Part shown: piece after piece, positions 52,106 to 60,393 of the stretch
Numbering within the stretch: the stretch's first letter is position 1
How the letters are laid out: every line of letters begins with the position of its first letter
From: an uncultured Altererythrobacter sp.
GTDB taxonomy: Bacteria > Pseudomonadota > Alphaproteobacteria > Sphingomonadales > Sphingomonadaceae
Assembly (NCBI GenBank): GCA_946886565.1
Contig: CAMPIX010000007.1
Coordinates: forward strand, 62,001 to 126,000
Length of the DNA stretch: 64,000 nucleotides
Direction of reading: 5' to 3'
Notes under the pieces: generated by a model
Databases searched by the model: none
What the model saw: only the letters and a program-made list of their open reading frames with translations
Told to the model about the DNA's origin: nothing
Made by a program: the position numbers and the translations under genes

Positions 52106-53644
52106 ATGCATCCGATCACCCATGCGCAGACGCGCCCCGACCGCCCCGCGATCGTAATGGCCGGCTCGGGCAAGAGCGTGACTTACGCCGAGCTCGACCG
52201 AACCGCCAACCGCTTCGCGCATCTGCTGCGCGAACGCGGGCTCGGGCGCGACGACGCGTTCGGGATGCTGATGGAAAACAACGCGCTGTTCCTCCAGCTC
52301 GTCTGGGGTTCGCAGCGCGCGGGCACGATGATGGTGCCGATTTCGACCCGCCTCACCGCGCCCGAGATCGCCTATATTCTCAGGGACAGCGGGGCGAAGC
52401 TTCTGGTTACTTCCGCCAAGTTCGCCGAGGTGCTGGAGGGCGTGCGACGCGAATGTCCCGAGATCGAGGCGCTGGTGCTCGGCGGCGCGGAGGAGGATGA
52501 TCTCGAGGCCGCGCTCGCGGCGCAGCCCGTCGCACCGACCCCGGACCAGTATCCGGGGCTCTACATGCTCTATTCCTCGGGCACGACCGGGCGGCCGAAG
52601 GGCATACGCCCGGCACCGCCGAAGGAGCCCGACGTCCAGGCGAGCAACCCGTTGGTCATGCTCGCCGTCATGGGCGCCGGGATGCCGGCGGATGGAGAGA
52701 TGGTCTACCTCTCGCCCGCCCCGCTCTATCACGCCGCGCCGATCGGCTGGTGCTGCACGGTCCACCGCCTGGGCGGCACGGTGGTGGTGATGGAGAAGTT
52801 CGATCCCGAGGACGCGCTCGCCGCAATCGAGCGCTACGGCGTCACCGACAGCCAGTGGGTTCCGACGCATTTCGTGCGTATGCTCAAGCTCGACGAGGCG
52901 GCGCGCGCGCGCCACGATCTCTCAAGCCATCGCCGCGCGATCCATGCCGCCGCGCCGTGCCCGGTCCCGGTGAAGCGCGCGATGATCGACTGGTGGGGGC
53001 CGATCGTGATCGAATACTATGCCGGCTCCGAGGGCATCGGGATGACGCTGGTGAAGAGCGACGCCTGGCTCGAGCATCCCGGCTCGGTCGGCCCGGCGAT
53101 CCACGGCAAGGTCCACGTCTGCGGGCCCGAGGGCGAGGAGCTTCCGGCGGGCGCCGACGGGCTGATCTACTTCGAAAACGACGTGATCCCGACCTATCAT
53201 AACGATCCAGCCAAGACCGCTGAGGCGATGCACCCGAAGGGCTGGATGACACTGGGCGATATCGGCCACCTCGACGAAGACGGCTTTCTCTACCTGACCG
53301 ACCGCAAGAGCCACATGATCATCTCGGGCGGAGTCAACATCTACCCGCAGGAGATCGAGAACCTGCTGATCACCCACGGCAAGGTGATGGACGCCGCGGT
53401 GATCGGCGCGCCCGATGCGGACCTGGGGGAGAAAGTCGTTGCGGTGGTTCAGCCGGTCGACATGGCGGATGCGGGGGAGGAACTGGAGCAGGAACTGCGC
53501 GACTTCCTCGCCCCCCAGCTCGCGCGGATCAAGATGCCGCGCCGCTTCGACTTCCGCCCCGAGCTGCCGCGCGAAGCCAACGGCAAGCTCTACAAGCGCG
53601 AGCTGCGCGACGAGTACGAGCGTCGCGCGAAAGAGCATGCGTGA
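52106..53644 (+). CDS. Acyl-CoA synthetase, AMP-binding family
   Basis: The 512-residue ligase activates a carboxylic acid to its CoA thioester. Motifs: P-loop MLYSSGTTGRPKGIRPAPP (about 155), YYAGSEGIGMTLVKS in place of the usual YGxTE, LGDIGHLDEDGFLYLTDRKSHMIISGG (hinge) and PREANGKLYKRELR (catalytic lysine). The Y-AGSEG variant and the RPAPPKEPD extension after the P-loop are seen in ligases for bulky or ring-containing acids, such as steroid side chains. The stop overlaps the start of a P450 gene, so both probably serve one catabolic route. Confidence 0.88.
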   Translation: MHPITHAQTRPDRPAIVMAGSGKSVTYAELDRTANRFAHLLRERGLGRDDAFGMLMENNALFLQLVWGSQRAGTMMVPISTRLTAPEIAYILRDSGAKLLVTSAKFAEVLEGVRRECPEIEALVLGGAEEDDLEAALAAQPVAPTPDQYPGLYMLYSSGTTGRPKGIRPAPPKEPDVQASNPLVMLAVMGAGMPADGEMVYLSPAPLYHAAPIGWCCTVHRLGGTVVVMEKFDPEDALAAIERYGVTDSQWVPTHFVRMLKLDEAARARHDLSSHRRAIHAAAPCPVPVKRAMIDWWGPIVIEYYAGSEGIGMTLVKSDAWLEHPGSVGPAIHGKVHVCGPEGEELPAGADGLIYFENDVIPTYHNDPAKTAEAMHPKGWMTLGDIGHLDEDGFLYLTDRKSHMIISGGVNIYPQEIENLLITHGKVMDAAVIGAPDADLGEKVVAVVQPVDMADAGEELEQELRDFLAPQLARIKMPRRFDFRPELPREANGKLYKRELRDEYERRAKEHA

Positions 53645-54957
53645 TGGCGACGGCGACGAGGCCCACGCTCGATCCGGCCGAGGCATTCGCGGTGATCGAT
53701 CCCAGGAGCTACGCCGAGTGGGATCCGCTGCTCGACCTGTTCGACACCTTGCGGGAGAAGAAGCCGGTCGCCTGGGTCGAGGGGCCAGCCGATGAGACGG
53801 GCGCACGGGTGCACCCGCCGTTCTGGCTGGTCACCCGCTACGACGACGTGATGCGCGTGTCGAAGGACAACGCGACCTTCCTCAACCACCCGCAGACGGT
53901 GGTCTTCTCGCTCACCGAGGGGATCGAGTTCGCGAAACACCTCACCGGCGGCAGCCCGCACATGGTCGCGAGCCTCGTCACCTTCGACGCGCCGATCCAC
54001 ATGAAGTACCGCAAGCTGACGCAGGAATGGTTCATGCCCAAGAACCTGCGCGGGATCGAGGACGAGATTCGCGCGATCGCGCAGGCGGCGGTGCAGCGGC
54101 TGGTCGATGCAGCGCCGGAGTGCGATTTCTGCAAGGTCGTCTCGCAGCCCTATCCGCTGCACGTGGTGATGCAGATTCTCGGCGTGCCCGAGGCGGACGA
54201 GCCGCGCATGCTCATGCTCACCCAGCAGATGTTCGGCGGGCAGGACGAGGAGCTCAATCGCTCGGGAATGGCAGAGCTGACGCAGGATCAGATCATCCAG
54301 CTCGTCGCCGGCGCGGTGAAGGACTTCGAGGCTTACTTCGCCGGCCTCACCGCGGAAAAGCGCGCCCACCCCACCGGCGACGTCGCGAGCACCATCGCCA
54401 ACGCGGTGATCGACGGCGAGCCGCTCAACGACCGCGATATGATGGGCTACTACATCATCGTCGCCGCCGCCGGGCACGACACGACTTCGGCGAGCACCGC
54501 GGGCGCGATGCTGGCGCTGGCGCGCGATCCCGAGCAGTTCGCACGGGTCCGCGCCGACCGCTCGCTGCTGCCCGGCATCGTCGAGGAGGCGATCCGCTGG
54601 ACCAGCCCGGTGCAGCACTTCATGCGCACCGCGGCCGCAGACACCGAGCTGGGCGGGCAGCGCATCGCCAAAGGCGACTGGCTGATGATCAACTACGTCG
54701 CCGCCAATCACGACCCCGCCCAGTTCGACGACCCGCGCCGGTTCGACGCCGCGCGCAGCCCCAACCGCCACCTCGCCTTCGGCGCGGGTGCGCACCAGTG
54801 CCTCGGCCTCCACCTCGCGCGGCTCGAGATGCGGATCCTGTTCGAGACCCTGCTCGACCGTATCGAATCGGTCGAACTCGCCGGCGAACCGCGACGCGCC
54901 AAATCGACCTTCGTCGGCGGGCTCAAGACCCTGCCGCTGCGGTTCAAGGCGGCCTGA
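53644..54957 (+). CDS. Cytochrome P450
   Basis: Soluble P450 of 437 residues. I-helix AAAGHDTTSASTAG (about 274-287), ExxR in EEAIRW (Glu315, Arg318) and heme loop FGAGAHQCLG with Cys386 are intact. The motifs are of the CYP107/125-like general type and clearly different from the CYP153 gene at 26-27 kb. An upstream GTG at 53641 is possible; the ATG at 53644 shares a base with the stop of the acyl-CoA synthetase gene (TGATG). The substrate is unknown; a sterol- or terpenoid-derived acid would fit the partner gene. Confidence 0.88.
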   Translation: MATATRPTLDPAEAFAVIDPRSYAEWDPLLDLFDTLREKKPVAWVEGPADETGARVHPPFWLVTRYDDVMRVSKDNATFLNHPQTVVFSLTEGIEFAKHLTGGSPHMVASLVTFDAPIHMKYRKLTQEWFMPKNLRGIEDEIRAIAQAAVQRLVDAAPECDFCKVVSQPYPLHVVMQILGVPEADEPRMLMLTQQMFGGQDEELNRSGMAELTQDQIIQLVAGAVKDFEAYFAGLTAEKRAHPTGDVASTIANAVIDGEPLNDRDMMGYYIIVAAAGHDTTSASTAGAMLALARDPEQFARVRADRSLLPGIVEEAIRWTSPVQHFMRTAAADTELGGQRIAKGDWLMINYVAANHDPAQFDDPRRFDAARSPNRHLAFGAGAHQCLGLHLARLEMRILFETLLDRIESVELAGEPRRAKSTFVGGLKTLPLRFKAA

Positions 54958-55351
54958 TTCGCGCCTCCGGTCCGTGGCCCGCCGTGTGCGCGGCGGGAGA
55001 CATGGACCGGTTGTTACACTGTTCTGGAGCAAAAAGGTCGCCTTGCGCCAAACCGCGTCGCCTTGCGGGCGGAAAGCGTCGCCTTGCGCGCCAGAAGCGT
55101 CATCTTGCGCGGTCCGGCCGTCACCTTGCGCCAGCCTGCAGAGCAGCGCGCGTCCACGATCTTCACCTGTCAAAGAGCCGACGCGAAGCTAGCAGACGCG
55201 CGGGGGTGTAGGAAAATCGTTCGAACGACGCGCTATCCGCTGGACGATGGAGGGGAACGCGAGAGCCGAGAAGCCGTGGCAGTGCGCGCAGCGGCCGGTA
55301 CCCTTCCATCCCGCCTGCGGCGGCGATCCCGCTCCGCCGTGCCCGGGAGAA
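54958..55351. other. Intergenic region between P450 and galU, with short repeats
   Basis: The 394 bases between two convergent genes contain no supported gene. The element GTCGCCTTGCG occurs at 55037, 55057 and 55078, and the variants GTCATCTTGCG and GTCACCTTGCG at 55099 and 55120. GTTACACTGTTC upstream (about 55012-55023) resembles a regulator half-site. The last 150 bases are featureless. Confidence 0.6.
55037..55130 (+). repeat. Five direct repeats of 11 bases at 20-21-base spacing
   Basis: Copies of GTCGCCTTGCG (last two with one or two changes) start at 55037, 55057, 55078, 55099 and 55120. The period of 20-21 bases equals two helical turns and also seven codons. Between copies the sequence is not conserved. 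Either an array of protein-binding sites or a remnant of repetitive coding sequence. Confidence 0.75.
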
Positions 55352-56251
55352 TTACCGCCCCAGCAACCTTTCCGCCATCGCGCGCACCTCGGCCCCCATG
55401 TCCTCGCGCTCCAGCGCCAGCGCGAGGGTGGCTTCGACGAAGCCGGTCTTGCTGCCGCAGTCGAAGCGGCGGCCGGCGAAGGTGACTGCGTGGAACGGCT
55501 GGGTGCCGATCATCCGCGCCATCGCGTCGGTCAACTGGATCTCGCCGCCCGCGCCTTTCCCCTGGTCCTCGAGCGTGCGCATGACCTCGGGCTGGAGGAT
55601 GTAGCGGCCCGAGATGATCTTGTTCGAGGGCGCCCGATCGACCGGGGGCTTTTCGACCAGCCCGCGCACCTCCGTCAGTGCGCCGTTTTCCGCGCCAGGA
55701 TCGATCACGCCGTAGCTCGAGACATCCTCGCGCGGGATCTCGAGCACGCTGATGAGATTGCCGCCGACTGCCTCGTAGGCCTCGACCATCTGCTTCATGC
55801 AGCCGGTCCCGCCGCCGGCGTCGCCGCCTACTCGGGGCACCATGAGCTCGTCGGGCAGGAGAATCGCGAAGGGCTCGTCGCCGACGATCGCGCGCGCGCA
55901 CCAGATCGCGTGCCCCAGGCCGAGCGGGACCTGCTGACGCACCGTGATGACGTCGCCGGGAGTGAAGCGCGTCGGCTCGAGAATGGCGAGGTCCTTGCCG
56001 CGCTCGCCCATGGTCGTCTCGAGCTCGTAGGCGACGTCGAAATGCTCGACGATCGCGGTCTTGCCGCGCCCGGTGACGAAGATCATCTGCTCGATTCCCG
56101 CCTCGCGCGCCTCGTCCACCGCGTACTGGATCAGCGGTCGGTCGACGATCGGCAGCAGTTCCTTGGGGATCGCCTTGGTCGCGGGGAGGAAGCGGGTGCC
56201 GAGCCCGGCGACGGGGAACACGGCTTTTCTGATCGGTTTGCGGATGGTCAT
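55352..56251 (-). CDS. galU: UTP-glucose-1-phosphate uridylyltransferase
   Basis: The 299-residue enzyme makes UDP-glucose, a precursor for the exopolysaccharide locus, the galE product and osmoprotective glucans. Motifs: VFPVAGLGTRFLPATKAIPKE, LLPIVDRPLIQYAVDEA, PLGLGHAIWCAR, ILLPDELM (metal Asp) and VEKPPVDRAPSN. The ATG at 56251 fits the family start (IRKAVFPVAG). It stands alone, with an inverted-repeat element just upstream. Confidence 0.95.
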   Translation of the reverse strand: MTIRKPIRKAVFPVAGLGTRFLPATKAIPKELLPIVDRPLIQYAVDEAREAGIEQMIFVTGRGKTAIVEHFDVAYELETTMGERGKDLAILEPTRFTPGDVITVRQQVPLGLGHAIWCARAIVGDEPFAILLPDELMVPRVGGDAGGGTGCMKQMVEAYEAVGGNLISVLEIPREDVSSYGVIDPGAENGALTEVRGLVEKPPVDRAPSNKIISGRYILQPEVMRTLEDQGKGAGGEIQLTDAMARMIGTQPFHAVTFAGRRFDCGSKTGFVEATLALALEREDMGAEVRAMAERLLGR

Positions 56252-56293
56252 GGAAAATGTGGTTTGCAGGCCGTGGTGAATGCGTCAACGCAG

Positions 56294-56520
56294 GATTGGC
56301 TCGCGCAGAGCCCGCAGGGGAGCAGAGATCGCGGAGGGAGTCCTTTCGCGCTAAGACGGGAAGACGACATGCCGCGCCGAAGCCGCATTCCCTGCAAGCG
56401 CGACACACGAAGATTGAATGCGCCGCCGCCGCGGGCCGGACAATTTCGGGCCTCGGCGTCTTCGCGCGCAAAAAATCCTCTGCGCCCTCTGCTCCTCTGC
56501 GGCCTCCGCGTGAACCAATC
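56294..56520. repeat. Inverted-repeat element A (GCAGAG-type arms)
   Basis: The left arm begins GATTGGCTCGCGCAGAG and carries the purine-rich run GGGGAGCAGAGATCGCGGAG; the right arm is close to its reverse complement and ends CCTCCGCGTGAACCAATC. The arms are about 45 bases and the interior about 130. It fills most of the 335-base gap between galU and UPF0262. Arms of this GCAGAG type recur in bacterial intergenic elements. No coding capacity. Confidence 0.7.
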
Positions 56521-56586
56521 TTCCTGGCGTTCCGCCCCCAACAGCACTTGCCCCCGCCCCTTCGCATCTGCGAAAGCGGCGCGACC

Positions 56587-57081
56587 ATGCCTGCCGCTGA
56601 CGACACCTGGCGCATCGCCCATATCGCGCTCGATCAGGACACGATCCTGTGGCGCAACGCCGATGTCGAGCAGGAGCGGCGCGTCGCGATCTACGATCTG
56701 ATCGAGGAGAACCGCTTCAAGCCGCTGCGCGCGGTCGAGAAGGGGCACGACGGGCCGTATCGCCTCGCGCTCTCGGTGCGCGACGGGCGGCTCGCGATGG
56801 AAATTCGCGACCTGGACGAAGCCCCGGTCGAAACGCTGGTACTCGGGCTTGCGCGTTTCCGCCGGCCGATCCGCGAATACTTCGCGATCTGCGACAGTTA
56901 TTATCAGGCGATCCGCAAGGCGACCCCGGCCGAGATCGAGACGATCGACATGGCGCGGCGGGGCATCCACAACAATGCCGCCGAGCTTCTGCTCGAGCGG
57001 CTCGAGGGCAAGGTCGAGACCGACTTCGCGACCGCGCGGCGGCTGTTCACGCTGATCTGCGTGCTGCATATCAAGGGCTGA
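56587..57081 (+). CDS. UPF0262 family protein
   Basis: The 164-residue conserved alphaproteobacterial protein of unknown function matches UPF0262. Landmarks are DTWRIAHIALDQDTILWRN, ENRFKPLRAVEKGHDGPYRL, FRRPIREYFAICDSYYQAIR and the end TARRLFTLICVLHIKG. Highly charged, no signal peptide or membrane segment, so cytosolic. The start is ATG at 56587. The lysozyme-like gene follows after ten bases. Confidence 0.88.
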   Translation: MPAADDTWRIAHIALDQDTILWRNADVEQERRVAIYDLIEENRFKPLRAVEKGHDGPYRLALSVRDGRLAMEIRDLDEAPVETLVLGLARFRRPIREYFAICDSYYQAIRKATPAEIETIDMARRGIHNNAAELLLERLEGKVETDFATARRLFTLICVLHIKG

Positions 57082-57091
57082 CCGGGGAAGC

Positions 57092-57793
57092 ATGGCTCGC
57101 AGGGGGAAACGGACCGGATGGCGCGCGCGTGCGCTCGCAGCGCTGCTGCTCGCAGCGCTCGTCGCAGCCGGCTGGATGTGGTGGGACTTGCAGCACTGGC
57201 GGCCAGACGAGGCGAAGTTCCCCGACCAGGGTGTCGAGGTCGGCGCGGCCGACGGCGCGGTCAATTTTCGCACCCTGCGCGCGACCGGCGCGAGCTTCGC
57301 CTATCTCGACGCGAGCGACGGCGCAGCGGTGCAGGACGCACGCTTCGGACGCAACCTCGCGGCGGCGCGCGAAGCGGGGCTGCAGGTCGGCGCGGTTCAC
57401 CGCTTCGATCCGTGCACGATGGCGGGCGAGCAGTCGGCCAACTTCGTCACCATGGTCCCGCGCGATCCCGCGCTGTTGCCGCCCGCAATCGAGCTCTCGC
57501 GCACGGCTGACGACTGCGCCGAGCACGTGGGCGACGCGGCGGTCGAAAGCGAGCTGATGACGCTGATCAACCAGATCGAGATGCACGCCGGAAAGCCGGT
57601 GATCCTCAAGATCGATCCGGGTTTCGAGGACCGCTATCACCTCGCCGGGCTGTTCGAACGCAACCTCTGGCTCACCCGCACCCGCTTCGAACCGACCTAC
57701 GCCGGCCGCCCCTGGCTCCTGTGGACCGCCAACACAGCGCTGCGCACCGCCGCGAGCGAGGAGCCATTGCGCTGGGTGGTGGCGCGGCCCTAG
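57092..57793 (+). CDS. GH25 (lysozyme)-like protein, probably inactive
   Basis: The 233-residue protein has an N-terminal anchor helix (about 12-32) and a GH25-like barrel. The family start DVSxxxG with KATEG is replaced here by GVEVGAADGAVNF and SFAYLDASDGAAVQD, and the acidic DxE pair expected after the fourth strand reads PPAIELSRTADDC. Catalytic acids therefore look lost or changed. It is likely a periplasmic peptidoglycan-binding or structural protein rather than a muramidase, though sequence alone cannot settle that. Co-transcribed with UPF0262. Confidence 0.65.
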   Translation: MARRGKRTGWRARALAALLLAALVAAGWMWWDLQHWRPDEAKFPDQGVEVGAADGAVNFRTLRATGASFAYLDASDGAAVQDARFGRNLAAAREAGLQVGAVHRFDPCTMAGEQSANFVTMVPRDPALLPPAIELSRTADDCAEHVGDAAVESELMTLINQIEMHAGKPVILKIDPGFEDRYHLAGLFERNLWLTRTRFEPTYAGRPWLLWTANTALRTAASEEPLRWVVARP

Positions 57794-57844
57794 CCCTCCT
57801 CGAGCGCGGGCGCCTTTCAGCATTCATGATGCGCTCTGAGATGC

Positions 57845-58018
57845 GAGGTTTTGGTTCGCGCAGAGAACGCAGAGTGAGCAGAGGTCGCGGAGGTGTCAGA
57901 CCTGCGGCGAAGCCGCACTGCAATTGCATACGTCATAATCGAGTTAGGCCGCCTTTGGCGGCAAACCTACTCTGCGGCCTCTGCTCCTCTGCGTTCTCTG
58001 CGTGAACCAAAAAACCTC
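57845..58018. repeat. Inverted-repeat element B (GCAGAG-type arms)
   Basis: Starts GAGGTTTTGGTTCGCGCAG and ends CGTGAACCAAAAAACCTC, with arms of about 50 bases that are nearly exact reverse complements (CGCAGAGAACGCAGAG against CTCTGCGTTCTCTGCG) and an interior of about 75 bases. It shares arm sequence with element A, 1.3 kb away. It fills most of the 293 bases between the GH25-like gene and cdd. Non-autonomous repeat, no transposase. Confidence 0.8.
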
Positions 58019-58086
58019 CGGTCTCCGCGCCTCGGTAAGAAACAATCGTCTCGCATCTCGGGACCGGACGCGGTAGCGAACCCCAT

Positions 58087-58491
58087 ATGACCGACGCCGA
58101 CCTGATCGCCGCCGCCCGCGCCGCGGCCGAAAGCTCATACTCGCCTTACTCGAATTTCCCTGTGGGCGCGGCGTTGCGCTTTGCCGACGGCAGTGTGGTG
58201 ACGGGCACCAATATCGAGAACGCCAGCTACGGCCTGGCGCTTTGCGCCGAGACGGTGGCGGTGGCGAAGGCGATGGCCGAGGGGGTTCGCGGCGGACTCG
58301 AGGCGATCGCTGTGGTCGGGCCGGGTTCGGAGCCGATCACCCCGTGCGGCCGCTGCCGCCAAGTTCTCAACGAACTCGCCGCGCTCGGCGGCACCGATCC
58401 CGAGGTGTTGTGCGTGGGACCGAACGACGTGCGCCGCACCACGCTTTCCGCCTTGTTGCCGCAGGCTTTCGGTCCCGCCAGTCTGACGTAG
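58087..58491 (+). CDS. cdd: Cytidine deaminase
   Basis: Homotetrameric zinc deaminase of 134 residues converting cytidine and deoxycytidine to uridines in pyrimidine salvage. ALCAETVAVAKAM gives the first zinc Cys and catalytic Glu; TPCGRCRQVLNELA gives the other two cysteines. SPYSNFPVGAALRF at the N-terminus and GTNIENASYGLAL (substrate pocket) are standard. The stop TAG is the first stem base of a hairpin that ends the transcript. Confidence 0.95.
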   Translation: MTDADLIAAARAAAESSYSPYSNFPVGAALRFADGSVVTGTNIENASYGLALCAETVAVAKAMAEGVRGGLEAIAVVGPGSEPITPCGRCRQVLNELAALGGTDPEVLCVGPNDVRRTTLSALLPQAFGPASLT

Positions 58492-58520
58492 CGCCCCCTT
58501 CCCCCACAGGAAGGGGGCGC
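58491..58520. terminator. Perfect 12-pair hairpin between convergent cdd and porin-like genes
   Basis: GCGCCCCCTTCC (58491-58502) pairs fully with GGAAGGGGGCGC (58509-58520) over the loop CCCACA. It has no T-run on either strand but lies between convergent stops, so a bidirectional terminator or transcript-stabilising stem is likely. Confidence 0.6.
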
Positions 58521-58526
58521 CGCCAG

Positions 58527-59132
58527 TCAGAAGCGCACGCCGACGCCCGCGACGACCTGATCGGTCGTCACGTCGCCGAAAGCGCCATCGGCCACGTCTT
58601 CGTAGCGCGAGCGGCGATATTCGAGCCGGCCTTCGAACGGGCCGGGCAGTTGCACCTGCAGGCCGCCGCCGAAGCGCAGGCCGCCCGCGTTTTCTTCGAG
58701 TTCGTCGAGCGAGCCCGCGGAGGTGAACGCCTCGGTGTCGAGCGCGGTGTAACCGACCTTGCCGTAGGCCGCGATGCCCGGCGTCAGCGCAACACCGGCG
58801 CGCGCGCCGATGTAGTACTGGCCGTCGGCGTCGAGCCCGTCGCGCGCGCCGTCGAAGCTGTCGGGGAACTCGGTCGAGCCGCCGCTGGTCGAAAGCTCGC
58901 CCTCGATCCCGACGAAGGCGCTGCCGAGGCTGAGGTCGTAGCCCGCGGCGACGCCGTAAACCGCCGAATCGGCATCGGCGCTGACCGAGCCGTCGGACGA
59001 TTCGACGTCGATCCCCTCGTAACCGCCGAGGGCGCCCACGTAGAGGCCGCCGGGTGCGGTGTTGTCCTGCGCCACGGCCGGGGCCGCAACGAGGCCGGCT
59101 GCGACCGCCGCCAGCGCGAAAACTCTTTTCAT
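58527..59132 (-). CDS. Outer-membrane beta-barrel protein (OmpA/Ail-like)
   Basis: The 201-residue protein has a signal peptide (AAPAVAQDN, cleavage about 21/22) and alternating hydrophobic strands that suit an eight-stranded barrel: GGLYVGALGGYEGI, AVYGVAAGYDLSLGSAFVGIEGEL, YYIGARAGVALTPGIAAYGKVGYT, GGLRFGGGLQVQLP and RLEYRRSRYEDV. It ends VVAGVGVRF with the terminal Phe of outer-membrane proteins. Related to the small OmpX/Ail/Omp25 family. It would sit in the outer membrane; ligand unknown. Confidence 0.85.
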   Translation of the reverse strand: MKRVFALAAVAAGLVAAPAVAQDNTAPGGLYVGALGGYEGIDVESSDGSVSADADSAVYGVAAGYDLSLGSAFVGIEGELSTSGGSTEFPDSFDGARDGLDADGQYYIGARAGVALTPGIAAYGKVGYTALDTEAFTSAGSLDELEENAGGLRFGGGLQVQLPGPFEGRLEYRRSRYEDVADGAFGDVTTDQVVAGVGVRF

Positions 59133-59244
59133 CGTTATGTCCTTTTTTCGCGTGCATCGAATTGCACGCTCCCGCGATTCCGCGCGGACGGCTTGCCGTG
59201 TCATGAACCGCCGGCCCATCCGTCCGTTTGGCGCGACGGACCGT

Positions 59245-60393
59245 TCAGTCGCCGGTCTCGAACCACTCCAGCAATGCGCCGAGGCAGTCGCGGCCGAGCT
59301 GCATGCAGCGCTCGGGCGACCAGTTCTGCTCGGGATCGGGCAGGTCGTCGTTGTCCTTGTAGGGCATTTCCAGCGTCATCGCGGTGGCGCCGAAGCGGTG
59401 CGCGACCTGCGTGGTGCTCATCGACATGTTCGCCGCGCCCGGCTTCGAGGCGACGTAGCCTTTGGCGCTCTGGAAATCGGGCGTGCGCCGCTCGAGGATC
59501 GCGCGGTAGCGGGTGAAGCCGGCGTAGTGGTCGTCGGTCAGCCCCGGAATGCCCTCGTAGCCGGCGAGAAACACCGCGGGGATCGCCTCGTCGCCGTGGA
59601 CGTCCATCGCGAAGTCGACCCCGGTTTCGTCCATCGCGCCCAGCAGCGCGAGCACCTCGGGCGAGTTCTCGGACGTCGGTTCGTCCCACTCGCGGTTGAG
59701 GTTCACCCCCTTGGCATTGGTGCGCAGATGGCCGCGGCGCGAACCGTCGGGGTTGCAGTTGGGCACGACGTGGAAGCGGCACTTCGCCCGCAGCGCGCGC
59801 GCCACCGGGTCGGCGGGATCGGTCAGCCGCTCGAGCGCGCCCTCCATCCACCATTCGGCCTGGGTCTCGCCCGGGTGCTGGCGCGCGTAGAGCCAGACCT
59901 GTTTGTCGCCTTCGCCCATTTCGAGGCAGTCGATCGGCTGCCCGTCGAGCGTCGTGCCGAGGCGGCGGTAGTCGACCCCCTCGCTCGCCGCGCATTCGGC
60001 GACGAGGTCGTGATGGCGCTCCATCGAGTACGGCGCGAAATAGGCGAACCAGGCTAGGTCGCTCGCGGGGGTGTAGCGCACGGTGAGCGTGCCGCCGTCT
60101 TCGCCCTTGTCGTAAGTGCTCGGCGCGGCCGCCCAGTATTCGCGGTCCTCGCTCACCCGGCAGTTGTAGTCCGGCCAGCCGAGCGGATAGGCCGAGCTCT
60201 CGAGCCCGGTGATCTTGAGCGTGAGTTCGCGCCCGGCCGCGCCGCTGACGCGGAAATGGAACCACTGCTTGAACTCGGACAGGTGGTCCTGCCGGATCGC
60301 GAGCGTCGCGCTTGCGCCGTCGACCGACAATACCTCGATATTGCCGCCGTCGAAATTGCCGTCGATGTCGATGCTACTGGCGCTCTTGCTCAC
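59245..60393 (-). CDS. M14 zinc carboxypeptidase, cytosolic carboxypeptidase-like
   Basis: The 382-residue enzyme has an N-terminal beta-sandwich (about 1-120) followed by an M14 domain. Zinc ligands are in [18 protein letters not shown] (HxxE) and [10 protein letters not shown] (His), and the general base Glu in MTLEMPYKD. RQHPGETxxxWWMEG together with the N-terminal domain is the M14B/AGBL subgroup seen in bacteria. No signal peptide. The start is GTG at 60393, overlapping the stop of the DUF4136 gene (GTGA). Substrate unknown. Confidence 0.87.
   Translation of the reverse strand: MSKSASSIDIDGNFDGGNIEVLSVDGASATLAIRQDHLSEFKQWFHFRVSGAAGRELTLKITGLESSAYPLGWPDYNCRVSEDREYWAAAPSTYDKGEDGGTLTVRYTPASDLAWFAYFAPYSMERHHDLVAECAASEGVDYRRLGTTLDGQPIDCLEMGEGDKQVWLYARQHPGETQAEWWMEGALERLTDPADPVARALRAKCRFHVVPNCNPDGSRRGHLRTNAKGVNLNREWDEPTSENSPEVLALLGAMDETGVDFAMDVHGDEAIPAVFLAGYEGIPGLTDDHYAGFTRYRAILERRTPDFQSAKGYVASKPGAANMSMSTTQVAHRFGATAMTLEMPYKDNDDLPDPEQNWSPERCMQLGRDCLGALLEWFETGD

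Noticed and set aside
55037..55130. CRISPR array
   Set aside because: Repeats are only 11 bases with 10-base gaps, degenerate at one end, and no cas genes are present.
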